Positions 1 through 5,327 of a DNA stretch of 6,952 nucleotides are shown in pieces. This DNA is from Eudoraea sp. (GTDB lineage: Bacteria > Bacteroidota > Bacteroidia > Flavobacteriales > Flavobacteriaceae). Below the pieces are notes generated by a model, which was not told the DNA's origin, did no database searches, and saw nothing but the letters and a program-made list of their open reading frames with translations. A program made the position numbers and the translations under genes. How positions within the stretch are numbered: position 1 is the first letter of the stretch; each line of letters opens with the position of its first letter. Where the stretch lies: assembly GCA_024642325.1 (NCBI GenBank), contig JAHEBI010000132.1, positions 1 through 6,952 on the forward strand, read 5' to 3'.

Positions 1-492
1 CTGGGAAAGGATAAAATTACGAGATTTGAAGGGTGGTGGGGGACCAAAAAGGAGACACGTTTTTTAATGAAACAGGAATTTGAGCCCATTTCCACTGCAG
101 ATGCATGGCAATTGAGTAACCCTCCGATATTGGCATTGGCACCTTATCTCGCTTCTTTGGCGCTATTTGAGGAAGTAGGAATGGACGCTTTGATAGAAAA
201 ACGCAATAAAATAGTAGCTTATCTTGAATTTATCCTGCACGAGATTGATAGTCAAGTTGCCAGTAGTTTCGAAATTATTACACCTGCGGAAAGAGGTTGT
301 CAATTATCTGTCTTGCTGCATGGAGAAGGCCGGTCATTATTTGATTATCTGATGGAAAATGGGGTAGTAACAGATTGGCGGGAACCTAATGTAATTCGAC
401 TTGCTCCGGCACCATTTTATTGTAGCTTTGAAGACATGTATACCTTCGGGCAAATTTTAAAAACCGGGATACTTGGTAACGCTCCAATATGA
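1..492 (+). CDS. kynU: Kynureninase, C-terminal part (5' end outside window)
   Basis: Kynureninase (EC 3.7.1.3) is a cytosolic PLP enzyme of aspartate aminotransferase fold type I. It cleaves 3-hydroxykynurenine (or kynurenine) to 3-hydroxyanthranilate (or anthranilate) plus alanine. The frame is open from base 1 to the TGA at 490-492, so this is the last 163 residues of a protein usually a little over 400 long. An internal ATG at 67 is not the start, because family sequence continues upstream of it. Visible signatures, in fragment numbering, are RFEGWWG (8-14), WQLSNPPI (36-43) and REPNVIRLAPAPFY (127-140). From the family, the Asn of SNPP (N40) and the Arg of NVIRLAP (R133) correspond to substrate-binding residues. 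The PLP lysine lies upstream and cannot be checked. Residue 15 is Thr where I recall His in many relatives (GWWGH). A VOC gene follows after 12 nt and is probably co-transcribed. Family assignment is very secure. Confidence 0.95.
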   Translation: MGKDKITRFEGWWGTKKETRFLMKQEFEPISTADAWQLSNPPILALAPYLASLALFEEVGMDALIEKRNKIVAYLEFILHEIDSQVASSFEIITPAERGCQLSVLLHGEGRSLFDYLMENGVVTDWREPNVIRLAPAPFYCSFEDMYTFGQILKTGILGNAPI

Positions 493-504
493 AGATAAGG
501 TTTT

Positions 505-891
505 ATGAAATTGGAACATGTAGCCATATGGACCCACAAACTGGAATCACTTAAAAATTTTTATGTCAGATATTTTGGAGGTAAGGCCAATACTAAATAT
601 GATAACCCTGATAAAGGATTTCAGAGCTATTTTCTAACTTTTGATTCCGGGGCAAGGTTAGAACTGATGTATAAGCCTGATATTCCGGAAAAGAACAATG
701 ACGCTGAGGAGAAAGAACACTTGGGAATTACTCATTTGGCCTTTGGCTTGACGGCATGTCTGAAGTTGATGAAAAAAGATGGCTACAAAATCCTGAGTGG
801 ACCAGGAAAAACGGGGGATGGATATTATGAATTTGAAGCTCTGGATCCCGATAATAATCGTTTGGAAGTAACCACATTGTTTATCGAATGA
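505..891 (+). CDS. VOC family (glyoxalase/bleomycin-resistance fold) metalloprotein
   Basis: A 128-residue cytosolic protein of the vicinal oxygen chelate superfamily, made of two beta-alpha-beta-beta-beta modules. Module 1 opens with MKLEHVAIWT and contains SGARLELM; module 2 contains GITHLAF and DPDNNRLEVT. The four expected metal ligands are all present at the canonical places: H5, E53, H77 and E121. This closely mirrors E. coli glyoxalase I (H5, E56, H74, E122), so an active divalent-metal site is likely. The substrate cannot be read from sequence; it may be a lactoylglutathione-lyase-like enzyme or another VOC isomerase or epimerase. The ATG lies 12 nt after the kynU stop with an AAGG about 7 nt upstream, which suggests co-transcription with kynU. 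No known kynurenine-pathway step requires it. Family confidence is high and function is unknown. Confidence 0.88.
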   Translation: MKLEHVAIWTHKLESLKNFYVRYFGGKANTKYDNPDKGFQSYFLTFDSGARLELMYKPDIPEKNNDAEEKEHLGITHLAFGLTACLKLMKKDGYKILSGPGKTGDGYYEFEALDPDNNRLEVTTLFIE

Positions 892-894
892 TTG

Positions 895-902
895 TATATT
901 TG
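895..902 (+). promoter_or_regulatory. Candidate Bacteroidota -7 promoter box (TATATTTG) for the MFS gene
   Basis: TATATTTG is a perfect match to the Bacteroidota sigma-A -7 consensus TAnnTTTG. It starts 3 nt after the stop codon of the VOC gene and ends 23 nt before the MFS start codon. I see no TTTG -33 element at the usual spacing: one TTG lies too close (gap of about 15 nt) and another too far. The MFS gene may therefore have its own start site in addition to any read-through from kynU. Confidence 0.45.
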
Positions 903-925
903 TGGCCTTTATCAGAAGGTGACTT

Positions 926-2077
926 ATGAGTTCTCTTAAACTAATCATTTCAAATCCCAGATATTTCGGGCCTGCCTGGGTTTTTGCCAGCTTAAATATT
1001 TTATTTGGAACCTGGGCTATTTATATACCTTCCGTTAAAGCAGATCTGGGGATAAACAAGGCCACACTTGGAATTGCCATTTTTTTTCTTTCACTGGGAG
1101 TTTTTATGATTTTTCCATTAGCTTCAAAAATCATAAATAAAATAGGCGTTGGCAGAGCGACCTCTATTGGCGTTTTCATAAGTTGTATCGCTGCTTTATT
1201 TCCCTTAATGGCACCGGGTTTTGTAAGCCTTGCCATAGCCCTTTTATTTTTTGGGGCCACTAATGGATTTACCGATATTTCCATGAATACCCTGGTCACT
1301 GAAATTGAAAAGGAGGATAAACAGAAGTTTATGTCGGCCTCACATGGCTTTTTTAGCCTTGGTGGCGTATTGGCAGGCCTGGGAAGTTTTTTAATTCCCG
1401 TAATTGACAATAGGGGGTTGCATATGTTATTAGCCGTCTTCTTGGTGCTCTCCGTGAATTTTATTTTTTATAAGCGCTATTACAAGGTGGTGGCTGCTCC
1501 AATTGAAAAAGAAGCTTTTAGCTTTAAAATTTTCAAACCTCTGCTACTTCTGGGTGTTGTATCATTTGTTATTATGGGTAGCGAAGGGGCAATAGTGGAT
1601 TGGAGTGGATTATTTTTAAAGGAAGTCAGCCTTGCGCCTGAGGCAATATGGGGAGCCGGATTTTTAGGATTTCAGGTTTTTATGACGCTTGGACGTTTTT
1701 TAGGGGATGCTATTAGTTCCAGAATTGGATCGGTTAAAATAGTGGCATTGGGATCTGTAATAGCGGTGATCGGTTATTTTATGGTCCTTACAACAGAAAT
1801 GTATTTGGCCATTGCTGGGTTTGCACTTACCGGCCTGGGGTTTTCCGTAATTGTCCCTGAACTATTCAGAATTGGAGGTAATGTTAAAGGGGTAGAATCT
1901 TCTCAGGGAGTAGCATTTATTGCCGGAAGTGGATATTCAGGCTTTCTGGTTGGTCCTGTTATTCTGGGTTTTATAGCAGAAGAATTCTCCTTAAGCCTAA
2001 GTTTTATTACTTTATTGGTCTGTTCCGCTGTGGTTTTGGGTGCTACTTTCCTGCTGAAAAGAAAGAAACCCCATTAG
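926..2077 (+). CDS. MFS transporter, YbjJ-like
   Basis: A 383-residue integral inner-membrane protein of the major facilitator superfamily; the length and hydrophobic pattern fit 12 transmembrane helices. The first helix starts near residue 13 and the last ends near 377 with a basic cytoplasmic tail (KRKKP). A degenerate motif A lies between helices 2 and 3 (about 66-79, ASKIINKIGVGRAT). A clearer copy lies in the second half (GRFLGDAISSRIG, 256-268). FFGATNGFTDISMN (108-121), SASHGFFSLGG (137-147) and SEGAIVDWS (219-227), with buried acidic residues, resemble the E. coli YbjJ branch of the superfamily. The substrate is unknown; sugars or small organic compounds are possible, and the position behind kynU makes an aromatic metabolite conceivable, but this is inference only. 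The ATG is supported by AGAAGGTGA 6 nt upstream, the best Shine-Dalgarno in the window. The gene converges on the lipoprotein gene with only 13 nt between stop codons. Confidence 0.88.
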   Translation: MSSLKLIISNPRYFGPAWVFASLNILFGTWAIYIPSVKADLGINKATLGIAIFFLSLGVFMIFPLASKIINKIGVGRATSIGVFISCIAALFPLMAPGFVSLAIALLFFGATNGFTDISMNTLVTEIEKEDKQKFMSASHGFFSLGGVLAGLGSFLIPVIDNRGLHMLLAVFLVLSVNFIFYKRYYKVVAAPIEKEAFSFKIFKPLLLLGVVSFVIMGSEGAIVDWSGLFLKEVSLAPEAIWGAGFLGFQVFMTLGRFLGDAISSRIGSVKIVALGSVIAVIGYFMVLTTEMYLAIAGFALTGLGFSVIVPELFRIGGNVKGVESSQGVAFIAGSGYSGFLVGPVILGFIAEEFSLSLSFITLLVCSAVVLGATFLLKRKKPH

Positions 2078-2090
2078 TAACCATTTTAAC

Positions 2091-2765
2091 TTAATTAACT
2101 TCAATCTTTGTAAAGTATAATTTAAAATTTCCTTCAGCGTTTTTATGTGTCCTGGCTAATTTAAGTCCATTAATATCCACATATTCCTCCCAGGTGGCTG
2201 TAAGCGAGGCTTCTGCCTGATTTCCTCTTCGAAATGTCCATTCCTTTATAATGTAATCATCTTCAAAATAAAAATCATACGCATCTCCCGGTGTGTAACC
2301 TCCCTCGCCGGTATATACAATGGTTAGTTTTTGCATAGGCGTCTTGGCAATTGGCGCTTCTGAGGTATCTGAGTATTCATAGGTGAAGTTTCCTTTATCC
2401 CAGACAAGATTATAAGGTGCCAAAAACCAGTATTTATCATTAATAAAACCGGCATCAACTTTTGCAGTAACGGTGTCTATTTGCTTACGGTTATAACTGG
2501 TGGTCTCACCGGCCGATACAAGAGTAACCTCATTTTTCTTCGTATTCCAAATCCAATCGCGCTCAAAATGTGTGGTGTCCCGGTCAACATTAAAGGTAAA
2601 TTTTAATTCTTCTACATTTTTCCAATTTTCCAGACCATGGGCATAGGCAATTTTTTCAGGAACGGTTTGTTCAATATTTACTGAAACTGCAGTGTTTTTT
2701 GGATCGGTTTTACAGCTAATTACAAGCATTATGAGTAGTGTTGCAGGAAGGTGAAGAATTTTCAT
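2091..2765 (-). CDS. Small lipoprotein, possibly DUF6503-like
   Basis: A 224-residue protein with a type II signal peptide: MK, a hydrophobic stretch, then lipobox LVIS with the lipidated cysteine at residue 18 followed by KTDPKN. The mature protein should be anchored to a membrane facing the periplasm or the cell surface. The rest is rich in alternating hydrophobic/charged segments and aromatic residues (KFTFNVDRDTTHFERDWIW near 55-73; DAYDFYFEDDYIIKEWTFRR near 161-180; GLKLARTHKN near 199-208). This suggests a beta-rich LolA/LolB-like half-barrel. It resembles the short flavobacterial proteins I know as DUF6503, but this is from memory. No catalytic residues are recognisable and no function can be given. 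It is transcribed alone from the divergent region shared with the ClpP gene. Its ATG is preceded by a -7 box and no Shine-Dalgarno, which is usual in this phylum. Confidence 0.85.
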   Translation of the reverse strand: MKILHLPATLLIMLVISCKTDPKNTAVSVNIEQTVPEKIAYAHGLENWKNVEELKFTFNVDRDTTHFERDWIWNTKKNEVTLVSAGETTSYNRKQIDTVTAKVDAGFINDKYWFLAPYNLVWDKGNFTYEYSDTSEAPIAKTPMQKLTIVYTGEGGYTPGDAYDFYFEDDYIIKEWTFRRGNQAEASLTATWEEYVDINGLKLARTHKNAEGNFKLYFTKIEVN

Positions 2766-2778
2766 AATTATGTTTTTT

Positions 2779-2786
2779 CAAATATA
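2779..2786 (-). promoter_or_regulatory. Candidate -7 promoter box (TATATTTG) for the lipoprotein gene
   Basis: On the minus strand this reads TATATTTG, a perfect TAnnTTTG box, 13 nt before the ATG of the lipoprotein gene. A minus-strand TTTG lies at 2801-2804, but the 14-nt gap is shorter than the usual 17-23 nt, so the -33 element is uncertain. Transcription would start very close to the start codon, giving a short leader. Confidence 0.45.
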
Positions 2787-2823
2787 ATAGCTTTTCACTT
2801 CAAAATATACATAAATCCATGGG

Positions 2824-2850
2824 TTTATTGGAGTATGAAATCCCAATAAA
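2824..2850. repeat. 8-bp inverted repeat in the divergent control region
   Basis: TTTATTGG (2824-2831) and CCAATAAA (2843-2850) are perfect inverted copies separated by 11 nt. The dyad ends 5 nt before the -7 box of the ClpP gene, so it covers the stretch where its -33 element should be. It also lies upstream of the lipoprotein promoter. Placement fits an operator for a dimeric regulator, but a chance AT-rich dyad is possible. Confidence 0.35.
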
Positions 2851-2855
2851 ATGAT

Positions 2856-2863
2856 TAATTTTG
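2856..2863 (+). promoter_or_regulatory. Candidate -7 promoter box (TAATTTTG) for the ClpP gene
   Basis: TAATTTTG matches TAnnTTTG perfectly. It overlaps a possible TTG start codon at 2861, so that codon is probably not transcribed. The start is better placed at the ATG at 2885. A TTG at 2828-2830 is 25 nt upstream, somewhat far for a -33 element. Initiation about 7 nt after the box gives a leader of roughly 15 nt. Confidence 0.5.
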
Positions 2864-2884
2864 GTTTTTAACAAAAAGTACAAA

Positions 2885-3433
2885 ATGAGTTCAAAAAAGG
2901 GAAAAGTACAAGAAGCTATTGATGAAAAGTTATTGGAAGAAAGAAAAGTATTTCTATGGGGGATGGTTGATGATGATTCCGCAAAACATGTAATTGATCG
3001 TCTTTTATTTCTTGATATGCAGAATAAAAAGGAAATACAGTTAGTAATAAATAGCCCCGGGGGTTATGTTACCTCAGGTTTTGCAATTTACGATACTATA
3101 AAATCATTGAAAAGTCCGGTTTCTACGGTTTGTAGTGGTCTGGCAGCATCAATGGGATCGATTTTACTATCTGCGGGTAAAAAGGGCAGACGTTTTATTC
3201 AGCCACATGCGAGGGTTATGATTCATCAGCCTAGTGGTGGAGCCAGGGGACAGGCCTCCAATATTGAAATACAGGCTAAAGAAATAATTAAGACCAAGGA
3301 AATTGGTGCTAAAATATTAGCGGAAAACTGCGGGCAGCCCTATGAAAAGATTATGAAAGACTTTAACAGGGATTATTGGATGGATGCCGAAGAATCTATG
3401 GCATATGGAATAGTGGATGGCATAATAGAATAG
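2885..3433 (+). CDS. ClpP-family serine peptidase, divergent stand-alone paralogue
   Basis: Clp proteolytic subunits form barrel-shaped tetradecamers that degrade unfolded polypeptides fed by a ClpX/ClpA-type unfoldase. From the ATG at 2885 this protein has 182 residues; the in-frame TTG at 2861 would add eight but lies inside the -7 box. The catalytic triad is intact: S89 in GLAASMGS, H114 in MIHQP and D163 in NRDYWM. The oxyanion loop NSPGG is also present. By eye it aligns without gaps to mature E. coli ClpP (S97, H122, D171). The hydrophobic N-terminal hairpin typical of ClpP (LVPMVIE in E. coli) is absent, replaced by a charged stretch rich in Lys and Glu. Three residues of the ClpX-docking pocket differ (E. 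coli Y60, Y62, F82 read Q, V, S). It is monocistronic, with no clpX or tig nearby, and is followed by a strong terminator. Flavobacteria usually carry a longer canonical ClpP, so I read this as a second copy; I give no clpP symbol for that reason. Confidence 0.9.
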   Translation: MSSKKGKVQEAIDEKLLEERKVFLWGMVDDDSAKHVIDRLLFLDMQNKKEIQLVINSPGGYVTSGFAIYDTIKSLKSPVSTVCSGLAASMGSILLSAGKKGRRFIQPHARVMIHQPSGGARGQASNIEIQAKEIIKTKEIGAKILAENCGQPYEKIMKDFNRDYWMDAEESMAYGIVDGIIE

Positions 3434-3457
3434 AATATTGCCATTTTACATAAAAGG

Positions 3458-3495
3458 AAAAAGACCTTTGTATAATTAAATATAAAGGTCTTTTT
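3458..3495 (+). terminator. Rho-independent terminator after the ClpP gene
   Basis: A 15-bp stem joins 3458-3472 (AAAAAGACCTTTGTA) to 3481-3495 (TATAAAGGTCTTTTT), with one G-U pair, an 8-nt AT loop and a run of five T at the end of the 3' arm. It begins 24 nt after the ClpP stop codon. The A-run on the 5' side would let it work on the opposite strand too, although no minus-strand gene ends here. Confidence 0.85.
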
Positions 3496-3542
3496 GTATA
3501 TATAGACGCCTCGGCGGAAAATGCTATGTACGTTATATATAC
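3496..3542. repeat. Imperfect inverted repeat upstream of kmo
   Basis: GTATATATAGACG (3496-3508) pairs with CGTTATATATAC (3531-3542): 12 bp with one bulged G and a 22-nt loop. The loop start is unusually GC-rich for this spacer and makes a small dyad, CGCC-TC-GGCG (3507-3516). It follows the ClpP terminator directly and precedes the candidate kmo promoter. It could be a regulator site, an RNA hairpin or a small dispersed repeat; nothing in the window distinguishes these. Confidence 0.35.
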
Positions 3543-3569
3543 GAAAAATAGTATGCATTCAGATCTTTA

Positions 3570-3604
3570 TTTGAGGCTAAAAAGTATTAAAAACAATATT
3601 TTTG
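3570..3604 (+). promoter_or_regulatory. Candidate kmo promoter (TTTG, N23, TATTTTTG)
   Basis: TTTG at 3570-3573 and TATTTTTG at 3597-3604 match both Bacteroidota promoter elements, with a 23-nt gap at the upper end of the accepted range. Use of this promoter would give kmo a 5' leader of about 145 nt. The motif is common by chance in AT-rich DNA, so support is moderate. Confidence 0.4.
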
Positions 3605-3756
3605 GTCATGTAGTGGAGAAGTTCTCATATATTGAAATTATTTAAATTAGGGGCAAAAATAACGAACCTTAACTCTGGCTCCGAAAGACAGCTATAAAAG
3701 GAAACTTAATTTTAGTACATTTACTTCTAAACTTAGTCCTTCCACCGACTTAAATT

Positions 3757-5106
3757 ATGAGGCAAACTCCAAAAGACATCGCTATTATAGGTTCCGGTTT
3801 AATAGGGTCTTTATTGGCGATCTACCTTAGAAGATTGGGACACAAAGTTACCGTGTTTGACCGGCGTCCGGATATTAGAACCATTGAATTTTCGGGACGT
3901 TCCATAAACCTTGCCATGAGCGATAGGGGTTGGAAAACCTTGCGTGAGGTAGGAATTGAAATGGAGATTAAGAAGATAGCCATACCGCTTTATAAACGTG
4001 CAATGCATGTAGATAACAAACCCATTTACTTTCAGAATTACGGAAAGGAAAAGGAGGCAATCTGGTCCATTTCCAGAGGGCTGCTCAACAGAAAAATGAT
4101 TGACCTGGCAGAGAAGGAGGGGGTCAGTTTTAGATTTAATGAAAAAGTATGGGATATTGATTTGCCTGATGCGAGGTTGTACACGGGTGCAAATGAAAAG
4201 AGTGAATGGAAAACCTATGACTATGATATGGTGTTCGGATGTGATGGTGCATTTTCCAGAATTCGTCACAAAATGCAACGCAGAAGCCGATTTGATTATT
4301 CACAGGATTTTATTGATGTTGGTTATAAAGAACTTACTATTCCGTCTAACGAGGATGGGACACATAGGCTGGATAAAAACTCCTTTCACATCTGGCCCAG
4401 AGGTAATTTTATGTTTATAGCCATGCCTAACATGGATGGTAGTTTTACCTGCACGTTGTTTTTGCCATTTGAAGGTGAGATATCCTTTGAGAGTATCAAA
4501 ACTAAAGCCCAGGCACAGGAGTTTTTCAAAACTTATTTCCCTGATGTTATAAAGGAAATGGATAATCTGACTGAAGATTTCTTCAAAAACCCTACCAGTG
4601 CCATGGTTACTATGAAATGCTACCCCTGGACATATTGGGATAAGGTAGCACTCGTGGGTGATTCCGCACATGCCATAGTGCCTTTTTATGGACAAGGAAT
4701 GAATGCCGGTTTTGAAGATATTTTTATCTTAAATAAATTAATGTCCAAATATGGAGATGACTGGGAACATATTTTTCAAGAGTATCAGAAGTCGAGAAAA
4801 CCTGACGCAGACGCAATAGCCGAATTGAGTTATAGAAACTTTATTGAAATGAGCAGCAAAACAGCTGACCCTCGATTTTTGTTGCAAAAAAAAATAGAAA
4901 AACATTTTGCTATAAAATATCCGGACAAGTGGATTCCGGCTTATTCCCGGGTTACCTTCTCCGATCAGCCATATTCTGAAGCTCTGGCCATAGGCGATGA
5001 ACAGGAAAGAATTATGCAACAGATTATGCAAATCCCGGATATTGAGGAGAAATGGGATAGTATGGAGGTAGAAGACAAGATGTTAGAGCTGCTTAATGAA
5101 AATTAA
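3757..5106 (+). CDS. kmo: Kynurenine 3-monooxygenase
   Basis: A class A FAD-dependent aromatic hydroxylase (EC 1.14.13.9): L-kynurenine + NADPH + O2 gives 3-hydroxykynurenine, the step before KynU. The 449 residues match bacterial family length. The N-terminal Rossmann FAD site has GSGLIG (12-17) and an acidic end at D35. GRSINLAMSDRG (47-58) is a family hallmark. The DG motif is GCDGAFSR (161-168), HIWPRG is at 211-216, and the GD motif is VGDSAH (300-305), followed by PFYGQGMNAGFED (309-321). Residues matching those that hold kynurenine in human and Pseudomonas KMO are present: R81, Y95 and the N-x-x-E-M set N361/E364/M365. The C terminus is charged (KMLELLNEN) with no transmembrane anchor, unlike the mitochondrial enzyme, so a cytosolic protein is expected. 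The ATG at 3757 places the FAD motif at the usual distance. It is probably transcribed alone, between the upstream ClpP terminator and the bidirectional terminator downstream. Confidence 0.96.
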   Translation: MRQTPKDIAIIGSGLIGSLLAIYLRRLGHKVTVFDRRPDIRTIEFSGRSINLAMSDRGWKTLREVGIEMEIKKIAIPLYKRAMHVDNKPIYFQNYGKEKEAIWSISRGLLNRKMIDLAEKEGVSFRFNEKVWDIDLPDARLYTGANEKSEWKTYDYDMVFGCDGAFSRIRHKMQRRSRFDYSQDFIDVGYKELTIPSNEDGTHRLDKNSFHIWPRGNFMFIAMPNMDGSFTCTLFLPFEGEISFESIKTKAQAQEFFKTYFPDVIKEMDNLTEDFFKNPTSAMVTMKCYPWTYWDKVALVGDSAHAIVPFYGQGMNAGFEDIFILNKLMSKYGDDWEHIFQEYQKSRKPDADAIAELSYRNFIEMSSKTADPRFLLQKKIEKHFAIKYPDKWIPAYSRVTFSDQPYSEALAIGDEQERIMQQIMQIPDIEEKWDSMEVEDKMLELLNEN

Positions 5107-5141
5107 ACAGGATATATAATTTTGTTCCTCACCTCACCAGG

Positions 5142-5258
5142 TCAGCCTTTATATTTACTTAGTTGTACATCCCAAATGTGGAGCTCTTTCCCGGTATTTG
5201 TTACAGGAAGCATTCCTTTTTCCGCCAAAATTTCATCAGCTCGAGTTGGAAAATCCTT
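5142..5258 (-). pseudogene. Possible gene remnant (38 protein-like codons, no proper start)
   Basis: The minus strand between kmo and the DUF164 gene is open for 38 codons, from just after a TAA (5259-5261) to a TGA (5142-5144). It reads KDFPTRADEILAEKG followed by MLPVTNTGKELHIWDVQL and SKYKG. The composition is balanced and looks like the C-terminal end of a soluble protein rather than an AT-rich spacer. The only ATG (5211-5213) would give 23 residues and has no usable ribosome site. The family is not recognised. A decayed gene end is the likeliest reading; a microprotein or a chance frame remains possible. It lies beyond the terminator that ends the Nif3/DUF164 operon. Confidence 0.3.
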
Positions 5259-5277
5259 TTAGTTGTATTGCCAGAAC

Positions 5278-5307
5278 AAAAAAGCCACCTGTAGACAGGT
5301 GGCTTTT
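5278..5307. terminator. Bidirectional terminator between kmo and the DUF164 gene
   Basis: A perfect 13-bp stem, AAAAGCCACCTGT (5280-5292) with ACAGGTGGCTTTT (5295-5307), has an AG centre; in RNA the loop will open to about 4-6 nt. On the minus strand the stem is followed by six T and lies 20 nt after the DUF164 stop codon, an ideal position. On the plus strand it ends with four T about 200 nt after kmo and may stop kmo transcripts as well. Confidence 0.85.
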
Positions 5308-5327
5308 ATACTCGGCATATAATTCGA

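Larger units (their letters stand above)
3434..3756. other. Noncoding spacer between the ClpP gene and kmo
   Basis: This 323-nt stretch holds the ClpP terminator, an AT-rich inverted repeat (3496-3542) and a candidate promoter (3570-3604). The remaining 150 nt to kmo show no convincing gene, tRNA or riboswitch fold by eye. A 30-codon frame from ATG 3553 to the TAA at 3643 exists but overlaps the promoter motif and resembles nothing known. A weaker promoter-like TACATTTA lies at 3716-3723. No Shine-Dalgarno precedes the kmo ATG. Confidence 0.6.
5107..5327. other. Spacer between kmo and the DUF164 gene
   Basis: This 221-nt spacer holds the possible remnant frame (5142-5258, minus) and the bidirectional terminator (5278-5307). 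The plus strand is also open in the kmo frame for about 51 codons past the kmo stop, but that reading is Ser/Leu/Phe-rich and looks like the antisense of the minus-strand frame. No promoter or RNA gene was recognised. Confidence 0.5.

Noticed and set aside
2861..2884. TTG start codon adding eight residues (MVFNKKYK) to the ClpP-like protein
   Set aside because: The codon lies inside a perfect -7 promoter box, has no ribosome-binding site, and an ATG in the same frame follows at 2885.
3553..3645. 30-codon frame starting MHSDLYLRLK in the spacer before kmo
   Set aside because: It overlaps the candidate kmo promoter, has no ribosome-binding site, and resembles no family I know. Frames of this length are common by chance in AT-rich DNA.
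3716..3723. TACATTTA as a nearer kmo promoter
   Set aside because: The last base departs from TAnnTTTG and no TTG element lies at the right spacing; the 3570-3604 pair is better.
3811..4695. Open frames on the opposite strand and in another plus frame within kmo
   Set aside because: They lie wholly inside a confidently identified gene, have unlikely amino-acid composition and no start signals; they are overlapping-frame shadows.
5107..5262. Plus-strand extension of the kmo frame beyond its stop codon (about 51 codons)
   Set aside because: Kmo already has full family length. The extension is rich in Ser, Leu and Phe and looks like the antisense of the minus-strand fragment; no suppression or recoding signal was seen.
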